The notes: generated from the letters alone by a model not told the origin. 64,000 nt of DNA from Nitratireductor kimnyeongensis (GCF_019891395.1 NZ_CP078143.1:1340001-1404000); one strand, 5' to 3'. Counted from the stretch's first letter, positions 1 through 9,324 are shown. Numbers and translations: made by a program.

Positions 1-517
1 CATTGTGATGCGTGAGCAGCCGGTCGATCTTCATCGGCAGCGTGTCCTTGTTGGCCAGGTCCATCACGCGGATGGCGCGGCGGCCCACCTTGTCTTCATA
101 GGCCGGGCCGATGCCGCGGCGTGTGGTGCCGATCTTCGTGCCCGAATTGGAAGCGGCATCCTCGCGGAAACCATCAAGCTCGCGGTGAAGCGAAAGGATC
201 AAAGCCGTGTTCTCGGCAATCTTCAGCCGATCCGGCGTCACCTCCACGCCCTGCTCGGCGAGGCGCCCCATTTCCGCAACAAAAGCATGCGGGTCGAAGA
301 CCACACCATTGCCGATGACAGAAAGCTTTCCGGGGCGAACGACGCCGGAGGGAAGAAGCGACAGCTTGTAGCTCACGCCGTCGATGACGAGGGTATGCCC
401 GGCATTGTGCCCGCCCTGAAAGCGCGCCACCACATCGGCGCGTTCCGACAGCCAGTCCACGATCTTGCCTTTGCCCTCGTCGCCCCACTGTGAGCCGACA
501 ACCACCACATTTGCCAT
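1..517 (-). CDS. purA: Adenylosuccinate synthetase, N-terminal part (cut by window start)
   Basis: Reading leftward from ATG at 517-515 the protein begins [20 protein letters not shown], the GTP-binding P-loop (GDEGKGK) that opens PurA. It continues with the GGHNAGHTL segment and the [17 protein letters not shown] region, both typical of the family. The enzyme joins IMP and aspartate using GTP, the first committed step to AMP, in the cytoplasm. About 172 of the usual roughly 430 residues are present; the rest lies outside the window. It diverges from serC, so the 238-bp gap between them must hold both promoters. Identification is secure from the motifs; only the C-terminus is unseen. Confidence 0.97.
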   Translation of the reverse strand, partial: MANVVVVGSQWGDEGKGKIVDWLSERADVVARFQGGHNAGHTLVIDGVSYKLSLLPSGVVRPGKLSVIGNGVVFDPHAFVAEMGRLAEQGVEVTPDRLKIAENTALILSLHRELDGFREDAASNSGTKIGTTRRGIGPAYEDKVGRRAIRVMDLANKDTLPMKIDRLLTHHN

Positions 518-667
518 GAAAATGTCCTTCCGGCGCAACGTCCGGCGGGTCCCCCGCCTGGATGATCTAAAAAATCGAAAGGCTTCTATAGAGCCTCAAA
601 GCCCCGGTGGGAACCATCTCGGACTCTCCCAAACCGATTTCCGCAGCGAATGGTCCTCATGTCGCAC

Positions 668-696
668 TTGACGGAAAAAGCGGATGGGCGTAACTC
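668..696 (+). promoter_or_regulatory. Candidate sigma70-type promoter of serC-serA
   Basis: A TTGACG hexamer at 668-673 is followed after 17 bp by TAACTC at 691-696. The -35 is close to consensus and the -10 is weak. Transcription starting a few bases downstream would give a short leader that begins just before the two hairpins upstream of serC. No start site data are available, so this is inference from spacing only. Confidence 0.4.
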
Positions 697-700
697 CGTC

Positions 701-755
701 CGTGGGCCACCTCTCCCCACCGAGAGGCGTGCTATCTGGAAGGATAGGATATATC
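701..755 (+). ncRNA. serC-type 5' leader RNA (two hairpins ending in the ribosome-binding site)
   Basis: Two stems lie directly before the serC ATG: CCTCTC/GAGAGG (710-715 with 722-727) and CTATC/GATAG (732-736 with 743-747). The GGAAGGA Shine-Dalgarno-like bases sit in the loop and 3' strand of the second stem. This matches, from memory, the alphaproteobacterial serC leader motif described upstream of serC-serA operons, whose 3' hairpin carries the ribosome-binding site. A role in controlling translation of serC is the usual inference; the ligand is not established. An Infernal search with the Rfam serC model would decide it. Confidence 0.65.
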
Positions 756-1931
756 ATGAGCACACTCCCTACGCCGGACCTCCGTCCGGCCAATACGCAT
801 TTTTCATCAGGTCCCTGCACAAAACGTCCCGGCTGGTCGCTCGACGCGCTTGCCGACGCTCCCCTTGGCCGGTCGCATCGATCCTCCATCGGCAAGGCGA
901 AACTGGCAGAGGCCATCGATCTTACCCGTGAAATTCTGCAGGTTCCGGCGGATTACCGCATCGGCATCGTGCCTGCATCCGACACCGGCGCCGTGGAAAT
1001 GGCGCTCTGGTCGCTTCTGGGCGAGCGCGGCGTCGACATGGTTGCCTGGGAATCCTTCGGTGCCGGGTGGGTCACCGATGTGGTCAAGCAGCTGAAACTC
1101 GTCGATGCGCGCCGCATTGAGGCCGACTATGGCGATCTGCCCGATCTCAATTCCATCGATTTCGACCGCGACGTGGTGTTCACCTGGAACGGCACCACAT
1201 CCGGTGTGCGCGTGCCCGATGGCAATTTCATTCCCGCCAACCGCGCGGGCCTGAGCATCTGCGACGCCACATCGGCGGCTTTTGCGCAGCGCCTGCCCTT
1301 CGACAAGCTCGATGTGGTCACCTTTTCCTGGCAGAAAGTGCTGGGTGGCGAAGGCGCACACGGTGTCATCATCCTCTCGCCGCGCGCCGTGGAACGGCTG
1401 GAAAGCTACACGCCCGCATGGCCGCTGCCGAAAATCTTCCGCCTCACCAAGGGCGGCAAGCTCATCGAAGGCATCTTCCGTGGCGAGACGATCAACACGC
1501 CATCCATGCTGTGCGTGGAAGACTATCTGGATGCGCTGAACTGGGCCAAATCCATCGGCGGCCTCGACGGTCTCGTCGCCCGCGCCAATGCGAATTTCGC
1601 TGTTATCGACGAGTTCGTGCGCAAGACACCCTGGCTCGACCATCTGGCGAAGGTTCCGGCCACGCGCTCCAACACATCCGTGTGCCTGACGATCGTCGAT
1701 CCCGAGATCGCCGCACTCGATGCGAGCGAACAGGCGGCTTTTGCAAAGGGCATGGTTTCTGCGCTGGCCAAAGAGAAAGTTGCCTTCGACATCGGCCATT
1801 ACCGCGACGCGCCGTCTGGTCTGCGCATCTGGGCCGGCGCCACGGTTGAAGCCTCCGATCTGGAAGCTTTGATGCCCTGGCTCGACTGGGCGTTCCAGTC
1901 CCAGAAGGCAAGCCTCAAGGCTGCGGCCTGA
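756..1931 (+). CDS. serC: Phosphoserine aminotransferase (alphaproteobacterial type)
   Basis: A 391-residue protein starting [20 protein letters not shown]. It transfers the amino group of glutamate to 3-phosphohydroxypyruvate in serine synthesis and has a side role in pyridoxal phosphate synthesis. The PLP lysine is in [16 protein letters not shown] (about Lys194). Length and the PCTKRPGW opening fit the alphaproteobacterial/archaeal SerC branch rather than the roughly 360-residue enterobacterial form. An in-frame ATG at 684 exists, but the ATG at 756 is chosen because AAGGATAGGAT lies just upstream and the leader hairpins end there. It is followed 66 bp later by serA, so the two form a serine biosynthesis operon. 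Confidence 0.96.
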   Translation: MSTLPTPDLRPANTHFSSGPCTKRPGWSLDALADAPLGRSHRSSIGKAKLAEAIDLTREILQVPADYRIGIVPASDTGAVEMALWSLLGERGVDMVAWESFGAGWVTDVVKQLKLVDARRIEADYGDLPDLNSIDFDRDVVFTWNGTTSGVRVPDGNFIPANRAGLSICDATSAAFAQRLPFDKLDVVTFSWQKVLGGEGAHGVIILSPRAVERLESYTPAWPLPKIFRLTKGGKLIEGIFRGETINTPSMLCVEDYLDALNWAKSIGGLDGLVARANANFAVIDEFVRKTPWLDHLAKVPATRSNTSVCLTIVDPEIAALDASEQAAFAKGMVSALAKEKVAFDIGHYRDAPSGLRIWAGATVEASDLEALMPWLDWAFQSQKASLKAAA

Positions 1932-1940
1932 CGTTGAACT

Positions 1941-1962
1941 GCGGCTCCGCAATCGGAGCCGC
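1941..1962 (+). promoter_or_regulatory. Perfect 9-bp hairpin between serC and serA
   Basis: GCGGCTCCG at 1941-1949 and CGGAGCCGC at 1954-1962 form a perfect stem around the loop CAAT. A run of only moderate pyrimidine content follows, without a T tract, and the serA ribosome-binding site AGGAGG lies 25 bp downstream. It may be a partial terminator, an mRNA-processing or stabilising stem that sets the serC:serA ratio, or simply structure. The function is inferred. Confidence 0.5.
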
Positions 1963-1997
1963 CTCCCTTCTTCATTGTATTGAAACAGGAGGCCGCC

Positions 1998-3596
1998 ATG
2001 GCGCCCCGCGTACTCGTATCCGACAAACTGTCGCCCACCGCCGTTCAGATCTTCAAGGATCGCGGCGTCGAGGTGGATTACCTGCCCGATCTGGGCAAGG
2101 ACAAGGAAAAGCTCCTTTCCGTCATCGACCAGTATGACGGCCTTGCCATCCGCTCCGCGACCAAGGTCACCGAAAAACTCATCAACAACGCCACCAATCT
2201 GAAAGTGGTGGGTCGCGCTGGCATCGGCGTGGACAATGTCGACATTCCGGCAGCTTCCCGCCGCGGCATCATCGTGATGAACACGCCTTTCGGCAATTCC
2301 ATCACCACCGCCGAGCACGCCATTGCGATGCTGTTTGCGGTCGCCCGCCAGATTCCGGAGGCCAACGCTTCCACCCATGAAGGCAAATGGGAGAAGAACC
2401 GCTTCATGGGTGTCGAGATCACCGGCAAGACGCTGGGTGTCATCGGTTGCGGCAATATCGGCTCCGTGGTCGCCATGCGGGCCATAGGCCTGAAAATGCA
2501 TGTGGTGGCCTTCGACCCGTTCCTTTCGGCAGAACGTGCCTCCGAACTGGGTGTCGAAAAAGTCGAGCTCGACGAGCTCTTCAAGCGCGCCGACTTCATC
2601 ACCCTGCACACGCCGCTGACCGACAAGACCCGTGGCGTCATCGACAAGGATGCCATCGCCAAGATGAAAAAGGGCGTGCGCATCATCAACTGCGCGCGCG
2701 GTGGCCTTGTGGTTGAGGCGGACCTCGTTGAAGGCCTGAAATCCGGCAAGGTGGCCGGTGCCGGCATCGACGTTTTCGAGACGGAACCGGCAACGGAGAA
2801 TCCGCTCTTCAACATGCCTAACGTGGTCTGCACACCGCATCTGGGTGCATCGACCAGCGAAGCGCAGGAGAATGTCGCCATCCAGGTGGCGGAGCAGATG
2901 TCGGATTACCTGACCAAGGGTGCGGTGACCAACGCGATCAACATGCCTTCGATCAGCGCCGAGGAAGCCCCGCGTCTGAAACCCTTCATCAAACTCGCGG
3001 AAGTGCTTGGTGCGTTCGTCGGCCAGGTGACCGACGAGGCTATCGAGGAAGTGGAGATCCTGTTCGACGGTTCCACCACGGAGATGAACCGCCGCGCGCT
3101 GATCAGCGCAGCGCTCGCCGGCCTGATCCGCCCGCAGGTGGCCGATGTCAACATGGTCTCCGCCCCGATCATGGCCAAGGAGCGCGGCATCATCCTATCG
3201 GAGGTCAAGCGCGACAAGTCGGGCGTGTTCGACGGCTATATCAAGCTGACCGTGAAAACCTCCGAGAAGACGCGTACCATCGCCGGCACCGTGTTCTCCG
3301 ATGGCAAGCCGCGCTTCATTCAGATCAAGGGCATCAATCTTGATGCCGAAGTCGGCCAGCACATGCTCTACACGACCAATTACGACGTGCCGGGCATTAT
3401 CGGGCTTCTGGGCTCGATCTGCGCAAAGCACCAGGTCAACATCGCCAACTTCCAGCTCGGTCGCAACCGGCAGGGCGGCGATGCCATCGCGCTGCTTTAT
3501 CTTGATGCGCCCTTCCCACCGGAAGTCCTGCGCGAGCTGCGCGCCACGGACGTAATTCTGTCAGCCAAGCCGCTTTCCTTCGACGTGGCTGCGTAA
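1998..3596 (+). CDS. serA: D-3-phosphoglycerate dehydrogenase
   Basis: A 532-residue protein (MAPRVLVSDKLSPTAVQIF) oxidising 3-phosphoglycerate to 3-phosphohydroxypyruvate with NAD+, the entry step of serine synthesis. Rossmann motif GVIGCGNIGS lies near residue 147, catalytic Arg in NCARGGLV near 233 and catalytic His in TPHLGAST near 280. The region beyond about 320 is the long-type extension with the ASB domain and a C-terminal ACT domain (YDVPGIIGLLGSICAKHQVN), which commonly gives serine feedback control. The start at 1998 is preferred over an ATG at 1980 because AGGAGG sits 5 bp upstream of it. Co-transcribed with serC. Confidence 0.97.
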   Translation: MAPRVLVSDKLSPTAVQIFKDRGVEVDYLPDLGKDKEKLLSVIDQYDGLAIRSATKVTEKLINNATNLKVVGRAGIGVDNVDIPAASRRGIIVMNTPFGNSITTAEHAIAMLFAVARQIPEANASTHEGKWEKNRFMGVEITGKTLGVIGCGNIGSVVAMRAIGLKMHVVAFDPFLSAERASELGVEKVELDELFKRADFITLHTPLTDKTRGVIDKDAIAKMKKGVRIINCARGGLVVEADLVEGLKSGKVAGAGIDVFETEPATENPLFNMPNVVCTPHLGASTSEAQENVAIQVAEQMSDYLTKGAVTNAINMPSISAEEAPRLKPFIKLAEVLGAFVGQVTDEAIEEVEILFDGSTTEMNRRALISAALAGLIRPQVADVNMVSAPIMAKERGIILSEVKRDKSGVFDGYIKLTVKTSEKTRTIAGTVFSDGKPRFIQIKGINLDAEVGQHMLYTTNYDVPGIIGLLGSICAKHQVNIANFQLGRNRQGGDAIALLYLDAPFPPEVLRELRATDVILSAKPLSFDVAA

Positions 3597-3620
3597 ACTT
3601 CAGACTATCTGTAAACGTGC

Positions 3621-3645
3621 AATGCCGGCGTCACGCGCCGGCATT
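3621..3645. terminator. Terminator-like stem-loop shared by convergent serA and DMT exporter genes
   Basis: AATGCCGGCG (3621-3630) and CGCCGGCATT (3636-3645) make a perfect 10-bp stem with loop TCACG. It begins 24 bp after the serA stop and contains the stop codon and last codons of the leftward exporter gene. The symmetrical stem could terminate both transcripts. The T run is short on either side, so efficiency is uncertain. Confidence 0.65.
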
Positions 3646-4542
3646 TGCCTGTCTGGATGCCAGTTTCCGGCCACCATGCTCGGCCAGCCATATACCGCCC
3701 AGCACCAGAACAAGCGCAACCGCATGATAGGTAAAGAACGCTTCGCGCAAAATGACGATAGACAGAAGCGTTCCGAAGATCGGCACCAGATTGATGAACA
3801 GGCCGGCACGATTTCCGCCGATCAGCTCATTGCCGCGAATATAGAGCGTCTGTGCGAAGATCGAAGGGAAGAGCACCACATAAAAGACCACCATCCAGCC
3901 CTGCAGGTCAGGCACGATGAGCCGATCCGTCGCGGCCTCCCACGCCACCAGCGGCAACGAGGCGAGAAGCGCGAATACCGAAAGCATGAACATCAGGCTT
4001 AACCAATGAATAGCCGGTTTCAACCGAAGCCCGACCGTATAGCCTGCGTAGAGCAACACGGCGACAAGCATGAGCGCGTCGCCGAAGTTCACGTCCAGTT
4101 CCAGGAGGCGGGAAAACTCGCCATGGCTGGCGACCAGCGCCACACCGACGAGAGATAGAACAAAACCAGCAATTTGCAAAAAGCTCACGCGTTGGCGGAA
4201 GAGAACAAAATTGGCAACGAATATGACCATCGGTATTGCGCCCTGTTCGATGGCGATGTTGATGGCGGACGTAAACTGGGCCGAACTGTAGAAAACCGCG
4301 TTGAACCCGGTAAAGCCAAGTGTGCCCAGTGCGGCCAGCAGAGGCAATTTTTGTCGGATCGCCGGCCAGTCGCGCCGCAAATGCGGCCACGCGAAGGTGA
4401 CGAGCAACACGCAACCGATGATCCAGCGAAGCGTTGTCAGCATCATCGGCGACACATGGCCCACAGCCAGCCGGCCGGCCACGGCATTGCCGCCCCAGAA
4501 AAGCGTGGTCAGACAGAGAAAGAGATAGGCTTGGCGATACAT
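3631..4542 (-). CDS. EamA/DMT-superfamily permease
   Basis: A 303-residue integral membrane protein with about ten hydrophobic segments in two repeated halves, the EamA (DUF6) arrangement. It opens with MYRQAYLFLCLTTLFWGGNA, and TLFWGGN is characteristic of the family. Such inner-membrane proteins usually export amino acids or related metabolites, but the substrate cannot be read from sequence. It lies convergent to serA and its last codons overlap the shared stem-loop. It could conceivably relieve serine-family excess; nothing here proves it. Confidence 0.85.
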   Translation of the reverse strand: MYRQAYLFLCLTTLFWGGNAVAGRLAVGHVSPMMLTTLRWIIGCVLLVTFAWPHLRRDWPAIRQKLPLLAALGTLGFTGFNAVFYSSAQFTSAINIAIEQGAIPMVIFVANFVLFRQRVSFLQIAGFVLSLVGVALVASHGEFSRLLELDVNFGDALMLVAVLLYAGYTVGLRLKPAIHWLSLMFMLSVFALLASLPLVAWEAATDRLIVPDLQGWMVVFYVVLFPSIFAQTLYIRGNELIGGNRAGLFINLVPIFGTLLSIVILREAFFTYHAVALVLVLGGIWLAEHGGRKLASRQANAGA

Positions 4543-4602
4543 AGGGTCACAGTCACAACAGCGTTGAACCTCGCCTGATAGAGCCTCGAGCCAAAATCGT
4601 AA

Positions 4603-4839
4603 ATGCCAGCGTCACAAATCGACATTCAAATTGAGGCGCAACGGCGGGCGCTAAGAGAATGGCCTGCGGTTGAACGTTTCCCTGAAACAATGAACCGGTC
4701 TAAGGTCAGTCGAATCGCTGCCGATCCACGGCTCTCCATCGAGGTTGTCTGTGGACGCGGGAACAATCATCGATTGCGTTTCCATTTTTCGCATGGCAAA
4801 GCGCGGTTGTACGAGTTCTTACTGCGCGTCAGGAAGTAA
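4603..4839 (+). CDS. Small basic protein of unknown function
   Basis: A 78-residue, Arg/His-rich reading frame with no clear signal peptide or membrane segment. The C-terminal half (RGNNHRLRFHFSHGKARLYE) loosely recalls the small beta-hairpin fold of HicA-like and phage-related proteins that read GKHxKLxF. This resemblance is weak and no HicB-like partner is adjacent. Its stop codon is embedded in the AGGAAG ribosome-binding site of the next gene, implying translational coupling. An internal ATG at 4690 is an alternative start; no strong ribosome-binding site precedes either. It may be a real small gene or a remnant. Confidence 0.4.
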   Translation: MPASQIDIQIEAQRRALREWPAVERFPETMNRSKVSRIAADPRLSIEVVCGRGNNHRLRFHFSHGKARLYEFLLRVRK

Positions 4840-4841
4840 CG

Positions 4842-6203
4842 TTGAACGACTGGTCAAAAGCAACGGGCGAAGGTGACCGACCAGGAAGTCGGAAAGCAGG
4901 GCGCGTTCTGACGCGTAGCCTGGCCGAAACGAGTCCCGATCTTGAAGACGTTATTCAACACGGAGCCTCTCTGCGGAAAAGGCGGTTCTTGCGAAATTTG
5001 CGCCCCATGCTCCCGGAGATTCTCGCGGCGTCATTTCTGCAATGCGTCGTCTATACGGCATTCATTCTGAATGCGCCGCGCAACGATTGGAACAATCTCG
5101 CGATTGTCTGCATTGTCCTGTTTGCGCTGCCTTTCGCCATTGCGCTGGCGCTCCTGGGCTTCCGCCGGCAGCGCAACACCTTTTCCATCGCGATCTTCGT
5201 AACGTTCGTCTGTTTCAACGTCGCCGTGGCAGGCTTGTCGGGACTGCGTATCCCGGTAAGCTACTCAGCCCTGTTGACGGCTTGCCTCATTGCCATGGTT
5301 GCAATGACAATTGCCAATCTCAGGCTCCACCGTTCACTGGAAGATCGTGTGGCCCTGCTGGACTTCCCAAAGGCCGAAGAAGTTGCCGCAAGGCTCGCCG
5401 GCCACGTGGCGGTGATCAGTGACAAGACCACAGACATCGGTGCTTTTGACCGATTGCTGATCGACACCAGGACGCATCACAACCCTGAGTGGTCGGCCTT
5501 CCTTACAAAGGCATATATGGTCGGCATCGACGTTACACCGTGGTTCAATTTTCTAGAACTGCGTGAAGGACGCGTGGACGTCGACACCTTTGATGTATCG
5601 CATCTCGCCTACACCCCCAGCCAGATTTACTACTCCAAGGCAAAGCGCGCGCTCGACCTCTTTTCCGTGGTTCTCACGGCGCCGATAACCATCCCATTGG
5701 GGCTGGCGCTTTGGCTCTACATCCGGCTGCTTGACGGGGGCCCTGCGATTTTCGTGCAGACGCGGCGCGGATATGGTGGCCGCTCCTTCAACATGTTGAA
5801 ATTCCGCACGATGTATCGGGGCCAGCAAGGTGGAGCCACGCAGACCAATGACGAGCGGATCATCACCGGCTGCGCATTTCTGCGTCGTCTAAGGCTGGAT
5901 GAGCTGCCGCAGCTCATCAACATCTGGCGGGGAGAAATGAGCCTGGTCGGGCCACGCCCTGTCGCTGAATATGTGGCGCAGGAAAGCGAGACTGCGGAGA
6001 AGAAATTTATCCACCGCACCATGGTCCTGCCCGGCATCACCGGTTGGGCCCAGGTGAACTCCGGCTACGCAGGCAACACGCACGAAGAGATTCACAAGCT
6101 CTCCTACGATCTCTATTACATAAAGCATCTATCGTTCGACCTGGACCTCCTGATCATTTTTTCGACCGTGAGCACCGTTCTTTTTGGACGCGGCGCCCGA
6201 TAA
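4842..6203 (+). CDS. Polyprenyl-phosphate sugar-phosphate transferase (exopolysaccharide initiation)
   Basis: A 453-residue protein. The N-terminal half holds about four membrane segments (roughly residues 60-160). Residues about 267-453 form the bacterial sugar transferase domain of the ExoY/WcaJ/WbaP family: KRALDLFSVVLTAP membrane re-entrant helix, FVQTRRGYGGRSFNMLKFRTM near 303, RLDELPQLINIWRGEMSLVGP, and GITGWAQVNSGYAG. These enzymes load the first sugar-1-phosphate onto undecaprenyl phosphate at the inner membrane. The start is TTG at 4842 with AGGAAG 5 bp upstream; the first ATG in frame would cut the N-terminus by about 50 residues. No other polysaccharide genes are adjacent, so it looks like an orphan initiator or part of a scattered pathway. 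Confidence 0.88.
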   Translation: MNDWSKATGEGDRPGSRKAGRVLTRSLAETSPDLEDVIQHGASLRKRRFLRNLRPMLPEILAASFLQCVVYTAFILNAPRNDWNNLAIVCIVLFALPFAIALALLGFRRQRNTFSIAIFVTFVCFNVAVAGLSGLRIPVSYSALLTACLIAMVAMTIANLRLHRSLEDRVALLDFPKAEEVAARLAGHVAVISDKTTDIGAFDRLLIDTRTHHNPEWSAFLTKAYMVGIDVTPWFNFLELREGRVDVDTFDVSHLAYTPSQIYYSKAKRALDLFSVVLTAPITIPLGLALWLYIRLLDGGPAIFVQTRRGYGGRSFNMLKFRTMYRGQQGGATQTNDERIITGCAFLRRLRLDELPQLINIWRGEMSLVGPRPVAEYVAQESETAEKKFIHRTMVLPGITGWAQVNSGYAGNTHEEIHKLSYDLYYIKHLSFDLDLLIIFSTVSTVLFGRGAR

Positions 6204-6302
6204 GCTGATCTCAGCGCAGACGCTTCTCCTGTCGGATATTCACCACTGGCGCACAATCGCCTAAAGAGAAGCACACGCTGCGCCAGGGAGAGACACGACA
6301 TC

Positions 6303-7226
6303 ATGAGCGATCCTAAAATCATCTGCATGGGCGAACCGCTCATCGAGTTCAATCAGGTAGACGCCACGGGCCACTATCTCTTCGGTCACGGCGGCGACAC
6401 CTCGAATTGTGCCATCGCTGCAGCGCGTGCCAGGGCTTCTGTCGGCTTCTTCAGCGGCCTCGGCGCGGATGAGTTTGGCGACAGCCTTATGCAACTCTGG
6501 GCCGACAACAATGTGGATGCCAGCCACGTCCTGCGCAATCCGGACGCCCATACGGGCATCTATTTCGTCAGCCATGGCGAGAACGGGCACGTGTTCTCCT
6601 ATCTTCGCAAGGGCTCGGCTGCGAGCCGTATCACCCCGCGCGACCTTCCCCGCAGCGCCATCGAGAACGCCGACATTCTTCACTTGTCCGGCATCTCTCT
6701 GGCGATCAGCGCAGAAGCTTGCGACGCCGCCTTCGAAGCGATCGACATTGCGCGCGCAGCTGGAACCAAAGTTTCCTTCGACACCAATCTGCGCCTGAAA
6801 CTGTGGCCGCTCGAGCGCGCCCGCGCGCTGACCGAAGCCGCCATGCGCAAGGCCGACATCGCGCTTCCCGGGCTGGAAGACGCCGAGCAGCTGGTCGGCA
6901 TCAGCGATCCGGACGCCATCGCCGATCACTATCTGTGTCTTGGCGCCGGCATCGTCGCGCTGACGCTCGGCAAGGATGGCTGCCTCGTCGCCACGCCGGA
7001 CGAGCGCCGCCGCGTGCCCGGCATCAAGGTCAGCGCTGTGGATGCCACAGGTGCGGGCGACACGTTCGATGGCAATTTCCTCGCCGAGCTCAACCGGCAT
7101 GGTGATCCGTTTGAGGCAGCACGCTTCGCCAATGCGGCCGCTGCTCTGTCCACACAGGGTTTCGGCGCGGTCGCCCCGATGCCCATGCGTGAGGCGGTTC
7201 TAAAGGCACTCGCCGACGCGGCCTGA
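6303..7226 (+). CDS. kdgK: PfkB-family sugar kinase, probably 2-keto-3-deoxygluconate kinase
   Basis: A 307-residue ribokinase-fold enzyme. It has the N-terminal GEPLIEFNQ and GGDTSNCAIAAAR substrate-binding segments and the C-terminal signature DATGAGDTFDGNF (residues 247-259), where Asp253 is the catalytic base. The GGDTSN and FSYLRKGSAAS segments fit the KDG kinase branch, which makes 2-keto-3-deoxy-6-phosphogluconate from KDG with ATP for the lower Entner-Doudoroff pathway. A GGGAG ribosome-binding site precedes the ATG. It stands alone and ends one base before the stop of the convergent pbpC. Other PfkB sugar kinases are the main alternative. Confidence 0.75.
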   Translation: MSDPKIICMGEPLIEFNQVDATGHYLFGHGGDTSNCAIAAARARASVGFFSGLGADEFGDSLMQLWADNNVDASHVLRNPDAHTGIYFVSHGENGHVFSYLRKGSAASRITPRDLPRSAIENADILHLSGISLAISAEACDAAFEAIDIARAAGTKVSFDTNLRLKLWPLERARALTEAAMRKADIALPGLEDAEQLVGISDPDAIADHYLCLGAGIVALTLGKDGCLVATPDERRRVPGIKVSAVDATGAGDTFDGNFLAELNRHGDPFEAARFANAAAALSTQGFGAVAPMPMREAVLKALADAA

Positions 7227-7227
7227 A

Positions 7228-9315
7228 CTACTCCAGGAAAACATCCACGCTGGCGGTTCGTCCAGCCGCGTCGATCACCGTCAGGGTCGAAGCGCCGCCG
7301 CCATCGGGCATCCAGCTTGCCCTGCGGCGGCGATAGGCCTCCGGCAGCGGCTCGCCATTGGCCAGCCAGCGAAACGGCGCGCGGCCGCCATTGATCTTGA
7401 GCGCCAGCGGCATGACCCGCGCGCCGCGCGCAAGCCCCACATCGATGCGCGCGCCCTGCGGCGGAAACACGATTTCCGGCGCGGGCTCCACCGGCGCGCC
7501 GGCGCGAAATCCGCCACCATCAGCAGAAAACCGCCGCATGGGAAACGGAAGATCGGACGCGGCAAGCCGGATCGCCCCTGCCGGCGCAGGCGGGAATGGA
7601 ACGATGCCCACGCCCGAGCGCGAAAACGCCTCGAACAGAATGGGAGCGGCGGCCAGATAGCCGGTCAGCCCCGGCACCGATCCGCCATCGGGTCGCCCGG
7701 CCCAAACACCCAGCACATGCCGCCCGTCATAGCCCACCGACCACGCATCGCGGTATCCATAGGACGTGCCCGTCTTGTAGGCGATGCCGAGACGCGGTGC
7801 ACCTTCCGGCGGTGCAATGGCCGAGAGAATATCGGCGACCTGCCAGGTGGCCTGCGGCGTCAGAACGGAAGGAGGATGCGCGGCAATCTCTGCATCGTCC
7901 AGATAGTGCAGCGGGCGCACCCGCCCCCGGTTGGCGAGCCCACCATAAATCTGAACCAGCTTTTCCAGCGTCATTCCAGCACCGCCAAGCCCGATCGCAA
8001 GACCCGGTGTCTCGCCGGGGGGAAGGGTTGGCGGCACGCCGGCCCGTCGCATGCGCGCCACCAGCCGCACCGGCCCCACCGCATCAAGCAGCCGGATCGT
8101 CGGCACGTTGAGCGACATCTGCAAGGCCGTGCGCACCGAAACATCGCCCTGATAGGCCATGTCGAAATTGCGCGGGCGATAGCCCGAGAAGTTGCCAGGC
8201 CTGTCCTCGATCATGGTTTCCTGCATCACCATCCCCTCCTCGAAGGCGAGACCGTAGACGAAGGGTTTGAGCGTAGAACCTGGCGACCGCTCCGCCCCGC
8301 TCATGTCGATCCATCCGGCGCGCGCGGCGTCGAAGTAACCCGCCGACCCGACCCGCGCGAGCACCGCGCCGGTCTGCGCATCCGCCAGCACCATCGCCAC
8401 GGAAACCCGCGCCCCCAACCCGCGTGCCGCCTTGGCGGCAACAGCCTCCAGACTGGCCTGCGCGGACCGGTTGATGGTCAAGCGATGCACGCGCTTGTCC
8501 GGTTCCGTCTGAACCATCGCATCAGCCAGATGCGCGGCATAGGCCGGCATAGGCAGTCGCCGTCCGGCAAGCTTCACGGCAGATGCGCGGGTGACCTCGC
8601 TCTCAATGATGACGCCAGCCCCCGCCATGCGGGCAAGCACGCGGTCGCGCGCGGCTTTTGCCATTTGCGGATGACGGTCGGGCCGGCGCGCCTCCGGCGA
8701 TTGTGGCAGGGCGACCAGAAGAGCGGCCTCTTCCAGCCGCAGCTTGTGCGGCTCCTTGCCGAACCAGGCGAGGCTTGCGGCGCGAACCCCTTCAAGATTG
8801 CCGCCATAGGGCGCAAGCGTCAGATAGCGCTCCAAGATCTCCCGCTTGGGAAGCCTGCGCTCGATTTGAAGCGCCCGCGCAATCTGCCGAAACTTGGCGC
8901 TGAAACTGCGCGCCCCGCGCGGTTCAATGAGGCGGGCAAGCTGCATCGAAAGCGTCGAGCCGCCCGAGACGATGCGCCGGTTCCACAAAAGCTGCCATGC
9001 AGCGCGTACAAGCGCATGCAGGTCGACGCCCGGATGCGACCAGAAGCGCTTGTCCTCATAGGCGACCAGCATTTTGAGAAACTGCGGGTCAAGCGTGTCG
9101 ATATCCGCCGGCAGACGCCAACGCCCGTCAGACGCCGCGTAGGCGCGCAGCAGCGCCCCATCACGGTCGAGAACCTCCACCGAAAGCGGGACGGGATCGA
9201 GCGGCGGCGGATAGGCTGTGTCCAGCCGGTCGAGCGTCACCGCCCCGCCGATGGCGAGCACGATCGCAAGGCCAGCGGCCATGGCGATCCGGCGCATATG
9301 TCGACGCGTTTTCAT
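7228..9315 (-). CDS. pbpC: Penicillin-binding protein 1C (bifunctional glycosyltransferase/transpeptidase)
   Basis: A 695-residue membrane-anchored periplasmic enzyme of peptidoglycan. One N-terminal membrane segment is followed by a GT51 glycosyltransferase domain (EDKRFWSHPGVD, GGSTLSMQLARL). The transpeptidase domain carries SPGSTLKPF (SxxK), MSLN (SxN) and KTGTS (KTG). A C-terminal beta domain of the PBP1C type follows the transpeptidase. It lies 9 bp downstream of the alpha-2-macroglobulin gene, the classic pairing in which the two proteins are thought to cooperate in periplasmic defence and cell-wall repair. Convergent with kdgK, with a single base between the two stop codons. Confidence 0.95.
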   Translation of the reverse strand: MKTRRHMRRIAMAAGLAIVLAIGGAVTLDRLDTAYPPPLDPVPLSVEVLDRDGALLRAYAASDGRWRLPADIDTLDPQFLKMLVAYEDKRFWSHPGVDLHALVRAAWQLLWNRRIVSGGSTLSMQLARLIEPRGARSFSAKFRQIARALQIERRLPKREILERYLTLAPYGGNLEGVRAASLAWFGKEPHKLRLEEAALLVALPQSPEARRPDRHPQMAKAARDRVLARMAGAGVIIESEVTRASAVKLAGRRLPMPAYAAHLADAMVQTEPDKRVHRLTINRSAQASLEAVAAKAARGLGARVSVAMVLADAQTGAVLARVGSAGYFDAARAGWIDMSGAERSPGSTLKPFVYGLAFEEGMVMQETMIEDRPGNFSGYRPRNFDMAYQGDVSVRTALQMSLNVPTIRLLDAVGPVRLVARMRRAGVPPTLPPGETPGLAIGLGGAGMTLEKLVQIYGGLANRGRVRPLHYLDDAEIAAHPPSVLTPQATWQVADILSAIAPPEGAPRLGIAYKTGTSYGYRDAWSVGYDGRHVLGVWAGRPDGGSVPGLTGYLAAAPILFEAFSRSGVGIVPFPPAPAGAIRLAASDLPFPMRRFSADGGGFRAGAPVEPAPEIVFPPQGARIDVGLARGARVMPLALKINGGRAPFRWLANGEPLPEAYRRRRASWMPDGGGASTLTVIDAAGRTASVDVFLE

Positions 9316-9324
9316 CGCCGCCGC

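Noticed and set aside
807..2840. Long open frame (677 codons) on the minus strand opposite serC and serA
   Set aside because: It is the antisense shadow of two well-identified genes, created by high-GC codon bias; no domain or start signal supports it.
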